DNA of 64,000 nucleotides. It comes from Progne subis subis. Its lineage: Eukaryota; Chordata; Aves; Passeriformes; Hirundinidae. The position numbers were made by a program, and so were the translations under genes. The notes below the pieces were generated by a model, which saw only the letters and a program-made list of their open reading frames with translations, did not search any database and was not told the DNA's origin. Of the stretch, positions 22,765 through 35,428 are shown piece after piece (the stretch's first letter is position 1; each line of letters opens with the position of its first letter). The stretch covers positions 992,001-1,056,000 of the forward strand of contig JAKJHU010000068.1 in NCBI GenBank assembly GCA_022316685.1, written 5' to 3'.

Positions 22765-22990
22765 GGCAACAGGCAGAAACCGATGCACAGGAAGTTCCAC
22801 CTGAAGAGGAGGAAGAGCTGTCCTGGGCAGTCACCCAGCACTGGAACAGATTGTCCGGAGAGGATGTGGTGTGTCTCTCTCTGGGGATATCCCAGAACCC
22901 TCTGGACACAATCCTGTGCCTTGTGCTCTGGGATGTCCCTGCTAGAGCAGGGAGGTGGGACTGGAACATGTGCTGCGGTCAGACTCATCC
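22765..22990 (+). mobile_element. CR1-like LINE 3' fragment
   Basis: Degraded plus-strand copy containing 'gcactggaacagattgtccg', 'ctctggacacaatcctgtgc' and 'tgctagagcagggaggtggg'. These are landmarks of the CR1 subfamily whose end reads 'tgagcagggtggttggacca'. Confidence 0.65.
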
Positions 22991-25900
22991 TGTGATTATT
23001 TGTGATCGCTCACCTCTGCCCTGCTCAGGGAGAGGCAAGGTCTCGGTCTCTCCGCTGCCTCCCCCTTGTGCAGCAACATCCTTCCATGTCTGAACAGGGA
23101 TTTTAGGGTCGTTCATTCCTTATTTTAACACAGACCTGTCCCTGCTGCTGAGGATCCACTGGAACAGAGCAGTCTCCTTATGATTTAGAGTTAGGCACTC
23201 TTGCATTACGGTTCAGTATTTCTTTTTGGACCCCCTCCCCCCCCAAAAAAAAAATTTCTTCCAATACTTTTTTTTTTAACAATTTGAACTTTTCTTACTC
23301 ATTTATTGCAAAATAAGGGCAGCACAAGCGGCGTCACTACTTAGCACCCTAGAGCCCTTTAATTCCTGGAGCTGCCCCGTGGGGACCTGGGTGCTGGAGC
23401 GGCTCCTGCTGAGCTGCCAGATGAAGGATGGGGTGCTGGAGACAGGTCGGGAGCAGGTTCCGCTCCCGTTTGCCCTCCTCCTCCTCCCCCCCAACAGGCG
23501 GCATCTGTCTGCATGTTTATTTTTAATCTCACATCTGCTGGCGTCGTAACAAAGATTTAATGACATGACACAGTTTTGTCACCAGTTCTTTTTTCTGTCG
23601 TGAATGAAGCCTCCATCGCAGGCTGCTGCAGAGAGCTGAAAGCTTTAAAAAATGACAGAATTTGGCGACTCGTGTAGGAAGCTCACCTGTTTGCCATGAG
23701 CACCTGTAGGCCGTTGTCTGCCTGGACAAGAAAAATGATAGATTTTGTTATTTTTGCCTGTTGGTGAGATAACATAACCACAATTAGTCTTTGTTAACGA
23801 AGAAAGTCCTATAAATGGACTAAATGCTGCAAAGGCAGAAACATGGTCCAGAACAGGGCTTTCCAAAGGCATCTCCCTGGTCTGTGTCCTCTGCCCGATA
23901 TTTACCATCAAACACAAGCCCCAGGCTCTTGTGTTTATCCAGATGTTTTTCTTCGTTGTTTACGTGAGGGGCCAAAGCTTCGGAGAAATAAAGACGTCAG
24001 CTTCCTGCTGAGGAATATCTTGAGCCTCTTCGACCCAGAAATGGCAAAAGGATTTTAAATACATACTTTTTATGCTTTTTTAAGGCAGATGGCCTGAAAT
24101 TCTGCTGGGTCCTGACTGTGCCTGCCTGGGCATAAGCATTGATGAGACCTTTTTCCCTGGAGGACTGTTGACATGGGATGTCTGCACCTTACAGCTGGTA
24201 TTGCTGGTTTGGGGGAATATTTTTTTTTTTTTTTTTTATTGAATTTGAGCTGTGGAAGAGAAGATGCGTTACCCAGAGCACTCTTTATGGGTCTGCATCC
24301 TCTCTCCTGTGCGCTGTTGGGAATAAGGGCACGTGTTTGGTGGTGAAATATTCACATTGACCTGTGCATTTTGGGCAGGATCAATGATTTCCCTCTCTGC
24401 GTCCATGCTGCTCTGCTTCCCATAACACCCCTCCTATTGCCTGGAAGCGCTTCTGCTCCCCTCCTAAATTCACCCGGGCTGTGCTTAGCCCACGCTCCTG
24501 ATGCGGCCCTGGCGGCCCCCACAGCCCCTCAGATGCTTTGGTGTTGATGTCTGTGGCTGATTCCCAGGGCCAGACCTTTGTCCGGGTCTGATCCCCTGCG
24601 TGCATGGCTCTGGCTGTCCTGGCCAAGGAAGGGAGCCGGTGGGCGAAGCTGTAAAACAAGGATAAGGCCAGGGAAGTGGCCCGGTGGTGTCTGCAGGGCC
24701 TGGAGCTGACAGCACCAAGGCTGGTGACCTCCGTGTCCCCTCCAGGCAGCTTCTCCTTTGGAAGGACGAGGAGATGAACTCCCTTCAAAGCCTGCTTTGG
24801 GGCTATTGTATGGAGTACAATGCGGGGGAAATGGAGCTCGCCTCTCTCACAGCCAGCCGAGAGCAGCCCGTAATCGAGGGTGACCAGAGCGGATTTGCAT
24901 GTTAAAAGCAGTGGCTAGGGGCACTTAAAAAGGAGGGGAAACGTATTCATCAGGGCCAGCTTTATCCTTATGAATATTATTATTCCCAGGGCGATACAGC
25001 CCAGACCCTTCGGCACAACCCTGGATGTGCTCTTGCTCTGCCTCTCCCTGTGAATGGGTAATTTGTAATGCTCTGTTGTGACTTTGGAACCCCGGCGGCT
25101 CTGGGAAGGAGATGGAGCTGCTGGAGCTGTGGAGCGAGGTGGTGGAAGCAGTGCCCTGGCAGCAGCAGTAGGAGGGCCGTGGGATGCTCTGGAGCTGCTC
25201 CCGGTGGTGATGGCTTGGGGGAAGCAGGTAGCCCAAAGGAGGGGCTGGGGAGATGCTCTGGTCTTGTCTGAGGAGGTGTTTTAGGAGTGCTCGGGAAGCA
25301 AACACCCGCCGCGGCCGCCCGTGAACGGCTGCTTCACCCAGCACACCCCCAGATGACAAAATCCTGGCTCCTGAGCAGTTCAGCTCCCCAAGCCAGGATT
25401 AAGGTGCTGAGTGCGTGGCACAAAGTCGAGGGTTTACGCGGGCAGCAGGCAGGGCTGGGTTAAGCCTTCCAGAAAATGAGCAGCTAATAAGGCAAAGGGC
25501 AGCGAAATTCCGGGACAGATGGGCTGGGCAGGACGTGGTGTCTCCAGTGCTAGAAGGCTTTCAGGATGGGAATGATTTAGGTGGAGCACAGGGGACAGGT
25601 CTCTCCTCTCAGGTCCCTTCCAGCTCTATCTTTCATGCTTTTGTGACTGCTGATCACCAAGAAACTTGAAGGCGCTTTAAAAAATAATCCTCAGCCCGTG
25701 CCCTGCGAGGCTTTCTAGAGCAGCTTGATTTAGAGGAGGGGGAAAAAAAAAAAATAAAGGAAATGGAAAACCTAAGTGGGAGCTGCAACCTCTGGCACCT
25801 TGGCAGAAGGAACACTGACATGAGGGAAGGGGAATTTTGCTGGAGTCCGAGGTGAGCTTGGGTGTCGGTGTCCCTGCAATGCCGCGTGCCTGGATACGAG

Positions 25901-27330
25901 GGCACGAGGCATGAGGGATGCGTGTGGGATGAGTGAGCTGAGCCTGGGTTCGGCAGTGGCAGCAGCAGAGTGTGCCCTGGGTTCCCTGCCGTGTGGTACT
26001 GAATCCTGCCACCCACCTTGAGGGCAAATTTCTGCCGGCCTGAGCCTCAGCTGGGAAAATTTGGATTCTTTGGTTCTTCGCTGGTGCCATCACCCAGTAT
26101 TAAGCTGGTTAAATTAGATTCCCTAGTGTGGAGCCCTGTTTTTCTATATTTTCTAGTAGAAGCGTTGACTGGGACAACCTTTGCTTTATTGCAAGCCCCA
26201 TGGTTCCCAAAAACCTGAAAATGGCTCGGTTTGTTTTGCAGCTTTGTCCAAGGATTTTCCTGGAAGCGGTGCCCCATCCTCTAAGCTCTGCCTCTCCTCA
26301 AGCCTCCTTTGCATCCTCTCAGCACTTCAGGATACTTCTCCATAAGCTATGGGGGAATAATTTAATATGAAGGGAGTTAACAATAAAACACAGAGACTTA
26401 GGGAGAGGTTTTCAGGAATAATCCATATTATCCCCCCTGGCCATAACCAGCCTCTGTCAGGCCTCGCTTCTGACTTTGCTGCGTCCCCTTTCGGGGTTTA
26501 GCTCCCTGCCAACCCTTGTGATCGTGTCACAGGCAGAGGGGCGTGCCCAAGGTGCCGTGATCCCGTGTGTACCTGGAGCCCGGGCAGAGCCTTTTTGCTG
26601 GCAGTCTGTGCTCGTGCCTTTAGGGAGAGACAAGAATATGCATTTTAAGATTTGCATAGGAACATGCAGCTGTTCCACCAAAAATGGATAATTGTTCTCC
26701 CCGCTGTGAAGTTAAACAATAAGAAGTGCCAAACTGCACTTGCCGTTGCTGATTTTGTGCACTCAGCTGCATATTTTATGCATGTAGATTAGTTCCAGAT
26801 TTATGACGATGGAGCTGTTCATGCCTGCGTTAATCGGGCCAGGTTGTAGTTGCTGTGGAAACTACAACTTTGACTTTTACGTGAAGTTCTGTGTTGCATT
26901 TAATGCTTTTTTCTTTTTTTTTTTCATTTCCCCCTATTTTTTTAAAAGCTCTCCTATATTTAATACTTCGTGGTGAAAACAGTGAGGGAGTTGGCGTCAA
27001 AAATAAAAGTGCATTTGGGCAAAAAACAAGTTTCAGCAAAGAGAGCAATTTTTCTGGGAAGTTGGGATGTCTAGGAAAAAGAGGAGTTTGTGATAGAGCA
27101 CCATCTTGACCACAGCTGTATCACTATTATTATAAGTGTGCAGCAACTATTATAGGCCCTGCAATACTGTAATAAAGAATACAGCCGTGTAATTTATAAA
27201 TGTCCTGGAAATACAGGACTGAACTTGCTGGGCCTCTTGATATCACTCCTGGTGGGAAAAGGAAATTGCAGGTGTATGTTTGACGTGAAAACACTGCACA
27301 CTGCTATCGGTATTTATTTTTTATCTCCAG
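22991..27330. other. Last part of the upstream intron before the EC2 exon
   Basis: No gene is supported. It has T-rich runs at 23268-23278 and 24220-24237. A reading frame after the AG at 24380 that contains gatcaatgat was checked and hits a stop at once. About 26620-26900 contains an octamer-like atttgcat (about 26652) in otherwise repeat-free, AT-rich DNA. Confidence 0.5.
24220..24237 (+). repeat. Poly(T) tract, 18 nt
   Basis: Uninterrupted T run. No LINE or processed-gene body was recognised beside it. Confidence 0.9.
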
Positions 27331-27525
27331 AATACCCCTGTGGGCACTCCGATTTTCATCGTGAACGCCACGGACCCGGACCAGGGGGCGGGAGGCAGCG
27401 TGCTTTACTCCTTCCAGCCCCCTTCCAACTTCTTTGCCATCGACAGCGGCCGTGGCATCGTGTCGGTGATCCGGGAGCTGGACTACGAGGTCACGCAGGC
27501 CTACCAGCTCCAGGTGAACGCCACG
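27331..27525 (+). CDS. CDH23: CDH23 internal exon: first two thirds of cadherin repeat EC2
   Basis: This 65-codon exon (phase 0 at both ends) encodes most of the second extracellular cadherin repeat of cadherin-23. The acceptor is ttttatctccag and the donor is ACG|gtgagt. It begins with NTPVGTPIFIVNATDPD, which matches the mammalian protein as I remember it. Visible cadherin features are the calcium-binding DPD (codons 15-17), the glycine-rich turn that follows, the LDYE variant of the LDRE motif (codons 50-53), and NAT sequons at codons 12-14 and 63-65. EC1 and EC2 of cadherin-23 bind protocadherin-15 to form the hair-cell tip link, so this exon belongs to the adhesive tip of the molecule. 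The reading frame happens to stay open past the donor to about 28014, so the splice site and homology, not a stop codon, define the exon end. The preceding EC1 exons were not found in the window. Confidence 0.96.
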
Positions 27526-27744
27526 GTGAGTCTTACCCTGGCGCCTGCGGGCCTGCAGGTGTTGTCTGAGGGTCATTTTACTGCCCTTAGCAGGGTGTTG
27601 CAGCAGTGCAGCCTCTGGGTGGTTCCGGGTCTCTGTGGAGAGCGGCTGCACCTCTCCAACAGCGTCTCACACGTGTCGGGGGCTTTGCAGGAAGGGGAGC
27701 AGCTCCCAGGTGATGAAACCCAGTACAGGGCATTATGGACCGCT

Positions 27745-27935
27745 CATGGAGTGGTTTGGGTCAGGCGCCTTAAAGACTATCCCGTTCCAACACTCTGCCA
27801 TGGGCCAGGCTGCCCCAAGCCCCATCCAGCTGGACCTGGAACACTTCCAGGGATGGAACTACATCCACAACTTCTCTGGGCAACCCGTGCCAGTGTCTCA
27901 CCACCCTCAGTAAAGAATGTCTTTGGTAGATTGAA
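27745..27935 (-). mobile_element. CR1 LINE 3'-end fragment
   Basis: gagtggtttgggtcaggcgc, 'ccaagccccatccagctgga', 'cttccagggatggaactaca' and 'tgtctcaccaccctcagtaa' mark a minus-strand CR1 that has lost part of the 'cagggacacctcccact' segment. Confidence 0.85.
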
Positions 27936-28799
27936 TCCTCCAGACTCATTCCTTGCACACCATGGCTTATTACAAGTGGATTCACCGGTATTACGTTCAG
28001 ACATCAAGAGTTAAAATTTTGGTGGACAGAGGAGAAACCAGGGTCTTAATTACAGTCAATGGCATCACCCTGGGAGGGGACCCCTGGGAGATGCGTCCAG
28101 CATGGCAAATTCATGCCCCTTGTGAATGGGTGTTCAGTCTAGAGGGAGCTGGATAACATGGAGGAGAGCACAGGCTGGAGCTCTGGATGATGGCTCCTTC
28201 CCCACCTCACACGCAGCAGAGGAAGGTGAGACTGAGCCCTGCAGTACATCTGCCCAACTCTGTGCTCAGGAGAGGGGGGGAAAACCCTCTCTGCCCCCTC
28301 CAGGCGGCTGGCTGGACCTCTTGAAGCATGTGATTTGATCAAGATCGTTGTCTTGATGCAGAACCACAAATGTCAGGGGGACACGGAGGGCTGTGCTTCG
28401 CTCTTCACAGCGCCGAGCCCGGACACTCGTGGACTGTAGGGCAAACACCACGGCCTGGCAGCCCGAGCCCTGCACGTCAAAGGCTGTGGAATTTTCTCTG
28501 GAAACGGTTTTTGTTGTTTGTTTGTTTTTTCATTTTGAAACATACCTCAGGTTTGGTATTTTATTTTTTTTTTAGTACTCCAGTGGGAAGAGGGCCTCTC
28601 TGTTTTTTGCTCCCTTGCCAAGGTCTGTTGCTGACTCGCTTTCCTGGAAAATGTGGCACCAAACACAGTCCCAGGTGGAAATATAACTTTCTTCCAGGAT
28701 CCTCATTTCCTCAAGGATACAGTGGTGTCAGCTTGGTCCATCCAGCTCCCTCTGGCCCTGTATCCCAGCAAAGATTAGATGGGGGCGTATCTGATACTT

Positions 28800-28980
28800 C
28801 ATAGAACCCCAGAACGGTTTGGGTTTGAAGGGGTTGTAAAGCCCACTTCATCCCAACCCTCTGCCATGGCAGGGACACCTTCCACTATCCCAAGTTCCTC
28901 CAAGCCCTGTCCAGCCTGGCTTTGGACACTTCCAGGGATCCAGGGGCAGCCGCAACTTCTCTGGGCATCCTGTTACTTGC
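28800..28980 (-). mobile_element. CR1 LINE 3'-end fragment
   Basis: catagaaccccagaacggtt, 'gggtttgaaggggttgtaaa', 'gccatggcagggacaccttc' and 'cttccagggatccaggggca' in minus orientation. Confidence 0.88.
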
Positions 28981-29954
28981 TCGATACACTCCTGGCATCC
29001 TGTGATTCCCAGCTAAGGGAATCCAAAGAATTAAATGTTGTCTCTGAACTGGGCTGGATGGCAGCCGTGGGAATGTCTCCTTGGCTTGGTCAGTGCTAGT
29101 AATTCCTAGAAGAAAAGAGATGAGAAACCCCAGGGCAAAGCCGGGAAAGAGAGATGAGAGGTGCACCAGCGCAGCAGGAGCTGGAAGTGCAGATTTTTGC
29201 CTGCCCGATGAACAGTTTGCATGGTCCAGAATGGGGAATGGGGTGATGGTGGGCTCAGGGTGGCTGCAGGGATTGCTGAGGAGCACCAGTGCAAGGCAGG
29301 AGTCGTTCCGTCCCAGGGATGAAGGCAGCAAGCACAGAGAGAAGCTGGAAAGGACAGCAGGAGAGACAGTCCAGCGAGGAAACTGGAAGCATGCCTGCTT
29401 TTTCAGTGCTATCTCTGATGCCTTAAACAAAATTTAAGAGGTGAAGGGGAGGGGAAGGAACATTACCTGAAGAAACAAAGGACTTGAACCTCATGGCACT
29501 AACAGCAGAGTCGGAGTAAGCATCCACCCAGGCCGCAGACGCCGAGCCCTGCAGGTTAAGAGGATAATGTACGAGCTGAGTTGTTGAATAGAGTTTAAAT
29601 TAACATTAATCTTCTGGCAATCAGTCTTTGCCTCTGCTCAGAGCTGCTTTGGAGGAGTGTGTGGTAACCCCTGATGGTCACCTACCAGCACAGTGCCTGA
29701 TTGGGGCTAAGGAGACATTGATTCCCTTCCCTCCTAGTGCTCTCTTTAGTCCTGCCCTTAGCAAAGGACTGGGGGTGTTGGGGTCACTTTTGAGCACCCA
29801 TGGGACAAGGCTTCAGCAGGAAAACCGGTGGCAGCAGGAGAAACTGGTGGCAGTGCCTGCTGCTGTGGCACTGGCTGCTGCGGAAGGGTCATGCTCAGGA
29901 AAGAGCCCGAGGCTCTGTCCTGGTGGGAAGTGATGGAGTGAAAGGGAGGTGATC

Positions 29955-30333
29955 TTGGAATCATGGAATGGTTAAGGTGGGAAGGGACATTTAAACACCA
30001 TTTAGTCCAACACCCTGCCATGGGCAGGGACACCTGCCACTGTCCCAGGGTTCTCCAAGCCCCATCGAAGCAGGCCTTGGACAATGCGAGGGATGCAGGG
30101 GCAGCCACAGCTTTCCTGGGCAAACTCACCCCCCTGACAGCCAGGAATTTCTTCCTGATAACGTGATCCAACCCTGCCTTCTTTCAGTGTGAAGCCATTC
30201 CCCCTTGTCCTGTCCCTCCGTGCCCTTGTCCCAGGTCCCTCTCCAGCTCTCTTGGAACCGCTTTAGGCCCTGGAGGGGGCTCTGGGGTCTCCCAGAGCCT
30301 CCTCTTCAGCTGACCAAAGTGTGTTAAGGCATC
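29955..30333 (-). mobile_element. CR1 LINE 3' fragment, relatively long
   Basis: Minus-strand copy from 'ggaatcatggaatggttaag' through 'gccatgggcagggacacctg', 'ggaatttcttcctgataacg' and 'gtgaagccattcccccttgt' to 'gtctcccagagcctcctctt'. At nearly 380 bp it is one of the longest CR1 pieces here. Confidence 0.9.
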
Positions 30334-30707
30334 GGCTGCTGGCACCCGCCCCTGGGTCTGACCGTGCAGAGGTACCTTGGGCTGTGTCTGCATCAGGAAG
30401 GAATTTACATTTTGAAGTAGATGTTGAACAGCATTGCTGCATTTTCGCTCAAAATGTGATGAGAACTAAATTGGTGTTTGCTTCATTTGAAAGGGCTGAT
30501 GCCGCAATGAAATGCATATTGTATTTCAGCTTAGAGGGATGTTCAGTGGACAGTAATTCCAGCAGGTAGCTTGAAAAAGAGATGATTACCTCCACTATTC
30601 AGAAATCCTACCCCAACTACAACCACAAGAGACTTAATGCTGCTGAATAATTCTGTTTTTCTGATAGAAATCCTTTCTCTTCCCTCCCTGCCCCTTCTTT
30701 TTTCAAG

Positions 30708-30836
30708 GACCAAGACAAAAACAAGCCGCTGTCTACTCTGGCCAACCTGGCAATCACCATCACAGACGTGCAGGACATGGACCCCATCTTCATCAACCTG
30801 CCCTACAGCACAAACATCTACGAGAACTCGCCTCCG
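30708..30836 (+). CDS. CDH23: CDH23 internal exon: end of EC2, EC2-EC3 linker and start of EC3
   Basis: A 43-codon exon, phase 0 at both ends, with a pyrimidine-rich acceptor ending ttttttcaag and donor CCG|gtaagg. It opens with DQDK, whose DxD acidic pair joins the NAT that ends the previous exon. It then gives the last EC2 beta strand (LANLAITIT) and the linker DVQDMDPIF at codons 20-28. That linker replaces the canonical DxNDNxP calcium motif. As I remember it, mammalian cadherin-23 also has the non-canonical QDMDP form here, so this is a family trait and not a break. EC3 starts at PIF and continues with PYSTNIYENSPP. The exon is 3,182 nt downstream of the previous one, and the intron between them holds three CR1 fragments. 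Confidence 0.96.
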
Positions 30837-32332
30837 GTAAGGGCTGTGCTTGGTGGGGTTTCCCTCTGAAACGGTGCATTCCCAGCCAGGTCCAAAACAT
30901 TCAGCCCCTTTTTAAAACTGGTGGCCTAAGCGTGGCGGTTTGGGAAGCCTGACCCCAAATAAAATATTTTCTTGGGGGTTTCTTCTTAAATTCTACAAAG
31001 GGTTTGTGTTGCTTGGAGCAGACAGTCACCCCGTCTCCTCCCCACGCTCTATCTGCATGCCATTTCCAATAGAGAACTTGAAGGAAAAATCTAAACGCTC
31101 CTGAAATGAGGCAGTTTTGAAAATGCCAGAATCATCAGCCATTTCAGCACTTTGAGTCTTTTCCCCCAGGTTTTGCCAAATTGGTCCAATCATTTTAGTT
31201 CTTCTGAAACTCGGTTTGTCAGCAAACTCGCTGTTTGTGGAAAAACGTCTCCCAGTCTCTGAATACAGCAGGGATGAGGGGTTTTTTTCCCCCACAGATG
31301 TCAGGGAGCGTGGAGGGCAGCTTGGGCTTTGGGAGCTGTTTGCTCTGCTCCCACCAAGGGCTTCAATCCAAGCACCAGCCCCTCTCCGCAGCATCCACAA
31401 CTGTGCATCCCATCACTTGGTCCACAGGGAAACATTTTTGTGTGTGGAAGGAAAAACCTTGCCTTAAAATCACGGCGTGGTGGGCACCCACACCACATGT
31501 GCATCCCATAACTTGTCTGGTGCTCTGGGTCCCAAATGCCTGGTGGCTGAGTGCAGAGGGAGAGGGAACTCCAGCCTGCTCCAGTTCTTGCCCTTTCATT
31601 CACTTTGGAGCAAAGCCCTGACACGGAGAGTGCTGGATCAATGGGGCTGAGTCGTACTGTCTCAAATCCCGTGGTGACACAGCACATTACCTGTCTGCTG
31701 GCCCAGAGGCGGCCGAAGAAACCTCAGCTTATTAATGAATTACTCACAAGGTAAAAGTTTTGTTGATGTTAAGGAGTATCTCTGGGATTGACAGAGTGAG
31801 GGAAATAAAACCCCACAAATTAGGTCACACTTAACTAGGAGGAAAACAGCTTTAAATGAAATTGGAGGTATGGAAGTGCCGTAAGTATGAAGAATCGTAG
31901 ACTGCGCCACCTCCATGGAGTGCTCTGGTATGCAGGGAAGGGAATGTCTTCCAGATAATGATACATATTGAGGCTCAAGGATCCCTTTGTGTCAATACAC
32001 CGACATGCACCACAGTTATTCCTGGAACATTCACTGTTTGCAGTCAGGAAAGCAGCAAATAACCACTGTGTAATGTGATACAGGAAAAGGAGGAAGGAAT
32101 TCCCACCAGGTCTAGAGATTTTAATTTCTCTTGGCCATGTGCAACATCTCCAAAGGCACTGAGGTATCCGAGATGGATAGGTGCCACCAGAGGCACGGTG
32201 AAGATTGCTGGAGGTGGGGACTGCTTTGAGTGGTGTCACCCTCTGGTTTGGACCCAAATTCCCAGCCTTCCTGGAAGAAATTCCTTTGCTGAAACAAGGA
32301 TGTGATTTGCTTTGGCAAGCCTGGGGTTTAAC

Positions 32333-32440
32333 ACAGAGTCATTTGGATGGAAAAGACCTCAAAGTTCATCAAGCCCAGCCATTAATTATGTGTATTTTTT
32401 GTCTCTCAGTGTGAATCTTCTCATCAGCTCTGCCCTACCC
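32333..32440 (-). mobile_element. Weak CR1 LINE fragment
   Basis: gagtcatttggatggaaaag, 'acctcaaagttcatcaagcc' and 'cagccattaatt' resemble a minus-strand CR1 start. The remainder is degraded. Confidence 0.5.
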
Positions 32441-33507
32441 TCTGAGTGGTGCCGTGTGTAGAGTGAATGTCTCGGTTATCAAAATGATCACCACCAGTTT
32501 GGGTGGGGAGTCTGGGCTTGGCCAGCTCCCATCCAAAACCAGGCTGGCAGGTCAAACCAAGGGGCTGTGGTGCATTTTTGGGTGATGTTTACCCTGACGT
32601 GACTCGGCAGGTCACAATGTGCTCAAGGCATCTCGTCCCAGCCCTAAATCCAGGGAGCCGGCACTCCGCACGTCTGCTCCCCATCTCTCTCTTCCCTCCT
32701 TGTATCTGTGGTGCACAGCATGTCTGTGTTCCCCTATCAATGTATCAGGCAAGAATACCTCATCTAAAGTGTATACATTACCTAATAAAATCCTTCTTAT
32801 TGGGATTATTGCATCAAATTTTAATTTCCTCACTCGAGTAACAGCATGTCAGCCAGCCCGTCAGTGGAGAGCCGATAGAAGGTGAAAAGAGTGGATAAAC
32901 TGCAGCAAATTACCGCAAACAGATCTCTATCAGCCCTTTGACTGGAATTGACTGGAATTAAGAAGTGAGAAATGGGATTTTTTTATTTTTTTTTTTCTTT
33001 TGCCGTGGCAGCTTTCTGCAGCGCTCACCCCCCGCCCCCTCCTCCTGCTGCAACGCTGGGCCGCGCTTCACCTTTCAAGTCCCTAATCCTGTAAGAGAGG
33101 AAGAAGAAAAAGGGGTGGAGGGGCACGATAGAGGAGAGAAGTGCAGTTGTAGTGCTTATTTCTCTCAGGCTGGGATCTGGGAGCATAATTGAGAAGCGTT
33201 TTGGGCAGGTGCTTATTGTGACACTGAGAAGAAAGCAATTTCTTATCGGGCAGAGGAAGAGGACGCAGCAGGGAGAGACTGTGCTGTCCCTGGAGGTGTT
33301 GTATCTTCTTCCTTGATGTTGTTTACCATCCCAGCGTGGCTCAGACATCTCTCCTAGGGCACCCAAGTGCGCCTGCAGCTGTGGCAAAGCTCCGAGGCGT
33401 TTTTCATCCTCAAGAGGTTTTTGGGTGTCTGTCCTCACCCAGGACAGCTGGAGACTGGGTTGCGTGGTTGATGTTGGATGTCATGGAAAGGAAGGGTGGC
33501 CCAAGCG

Positions 33508-33682
33508 CTGGCACAAGCTGCCAGGGTAGTAGTGGAATCACCATCCCTGGAGGGATTTAAAAAACGTGAGGATGTGGCACCTGGGGACATGGGCTAGTGG
33601 TGGCCTTGGCGGTGCTGGGGGCATGGTTGGACGGGATGATCTCAGAAGGCTTTTCCAACCGGAATGATTCTGTGATTCCATG
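33508..33682 (+). mobile_element. CR1 LINE 3'-end fragment
   Basis: Plus-strand copy with 'agctgccagggtagtagtgg', 'aatcaccatccctggaggga', 'ggcacctggggacatgggct', 'gcatggttggacgggatgat' and the terminal 'aatgattctgtgattcca'. Confidence 0.9.
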
Positions 33683-35406
33683 TCCTCCAGGCAAGCTGAC
33701 AGGGTCTGGAGGAGAGGGGCCGTTTCCCCTTGCTGGGCTGCTGTAGTTGTGATGGGCTCCTGCTTCTGCACCCCAGCTGGGGCATGGTGCTGGCAGTGCT
33801 GCAGCTTCACTGTGTGTGTGCAAGAGGAGGAATCCACTCTCCACGAGACAAGCTGAGGGCTGTGGACGTGTGCTTCATCCCACAGGGAGCCCCTGAAGGC
33901 GAGAGTGGGGCCAAACCCCACTGGGGCCAAGACCAGCAGTTGTATTCCCGTGCAGTAGGATGGTACAGATACATGTCAAACATCATTAAAACAGTTTTAA
34001 TTCTTCAGCACCGTCCCCCTCCTCCTCAGAAACTCTTTGAGTTGAAGAAATAATGTAGAATCAGTGCTGGCTTTGCCCTAGAGTCTCAATAGCTCAGAGT
34101 TAATTCTTTCTTACAATATTTCCAGCCCATCAGTGTGAACACTTTATTAAAAGCTCAGGATTTTATTAAAAAAGGATTGATTTACCCCTGCCCCTCTTCA
34201 AAAAACCCTCAGATTTTGTTTGGATAATGTGCCATTCTTTATTTTCTTTGCCTTTTCTTAAGCATAGGCTTTCCCAGATTATTACTTTTCTAAACCTTCT
34301 TCCTCCTCCCCCAGAGGGGAAGAGTTATTCTGTTCTCTCTGTACCCAGCAGCCCTCTCCTTGCAGCCACTGCTGTCTGCAGTAGGCAGGCAAGGTGTGGC
34401 TTGTTTTAAAGGAAAAGTGATGGACATTTGGAGTGTCTGAGAGCTGCAGGGTCTTGCCACAGATTGCGCCCTGGGCCGCTTCTTCAGCCCCTTTCCTGGA
34501 CGGTTCAAGATTGCTCCCAAACACCGTGGTTCCTCGGGAAGGGATAATCCATCCCCAAGAGGTGGTGTCTGCCTGATTTGGAAAAATCTTGTGAAAGACC
34601 TGCCAGGAAGGATGGAAACCAGGTGGGATGTGAAGGATCTTGCCATGGTTCCAGGACACAGCATCCATGGATGGCAGGGAACCCAGCACCACTCCAGCAT
34701 GTGTTTACTGGACACTGGAGAAATGTGGCTTATCCCCAGGAGATGCTTGTGGAGCAGGAGGAGACACACAGGAGGCTGCAGGGAGAACGGGGGGAGCCCC
34801 ACTACCAAAACCCAGCAGCAGGATATCATCGTCATCATCATCATGGGCCTGCCAAGGGCAGAGGGTGAACCTCAGCATGGTCCCTCGCAGCCCTTATTGC
34901 TGTGATCAAATGTCTGGATAATTTCTCTCCTGTGGGCATCTCTATGGCACGTGCTGCTGAGATATCCGAATGAGATTCCCCCTCCACCCCTCCCAAACTT
35001 CCCCTGCTGCCACATCCGCGCTCATCCTTTTATCTCTCCCTCCAGCCCTTCCCCTTGGCTCCTCCAGGAGAGGCCTCTCCCGCAGATAAAGCGGCCCATT
35101 GCTATTCCCCAGCCGTCGCAGGGCCCTGCCTTCCCTCTGCAGGAGGCAATTCCCATTCCGCGCTGCTCCCGAGCCGTGTGACAGGTGACGAGCGAGCTGT
35201 CACGCCGGCCCGGTGCCTTCACCCACTGCCCTTCCGCTGGGGAGCCCCCGCTGTGCCGGGGACGGGAGGGGGCTCTTTGCTGTCCCGTGAGAACGGGAGA
35301 TTAAAGATTGCAGAGAGTTTGATTCTGCTGAATATGAGCGCAATGTGTCATACAACACGTGATATATATTAACACACATAACACAACATAGTATATATTA
35401 CAATTA

Positions 35407-35428
35407 AATATATATATATATATATATA
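35407..35428. repeat. TA dinucleotide run in an AT-rich patch
   Basis: About eleven TA units inside a wider AT-rich stretch (about 35340-35455). Confidence 0.85.

Larger units (their letters stand above)
27526..30707 (+). other. CDH23: CDH23 intron between EC2 exons, 3,182 nt
   Basis: Bounded by gtgagt and ttttttcaag. It contains three minus-strand CR1 fragments (27745-27935, 28800-28980 and 29955-30333) and short T-rich runs. The exon reading frame stays open into the intron as far as about 28014. No further exon was seen. Confidence 0.85.

Noticed and set aside
24376..24420. AG followed by gatcaatgat, resembling a cadherin DxND motif
   Set aside because: The frame gives Asp-Gln-stop, and neighbouring frames show no cadherin sequence.
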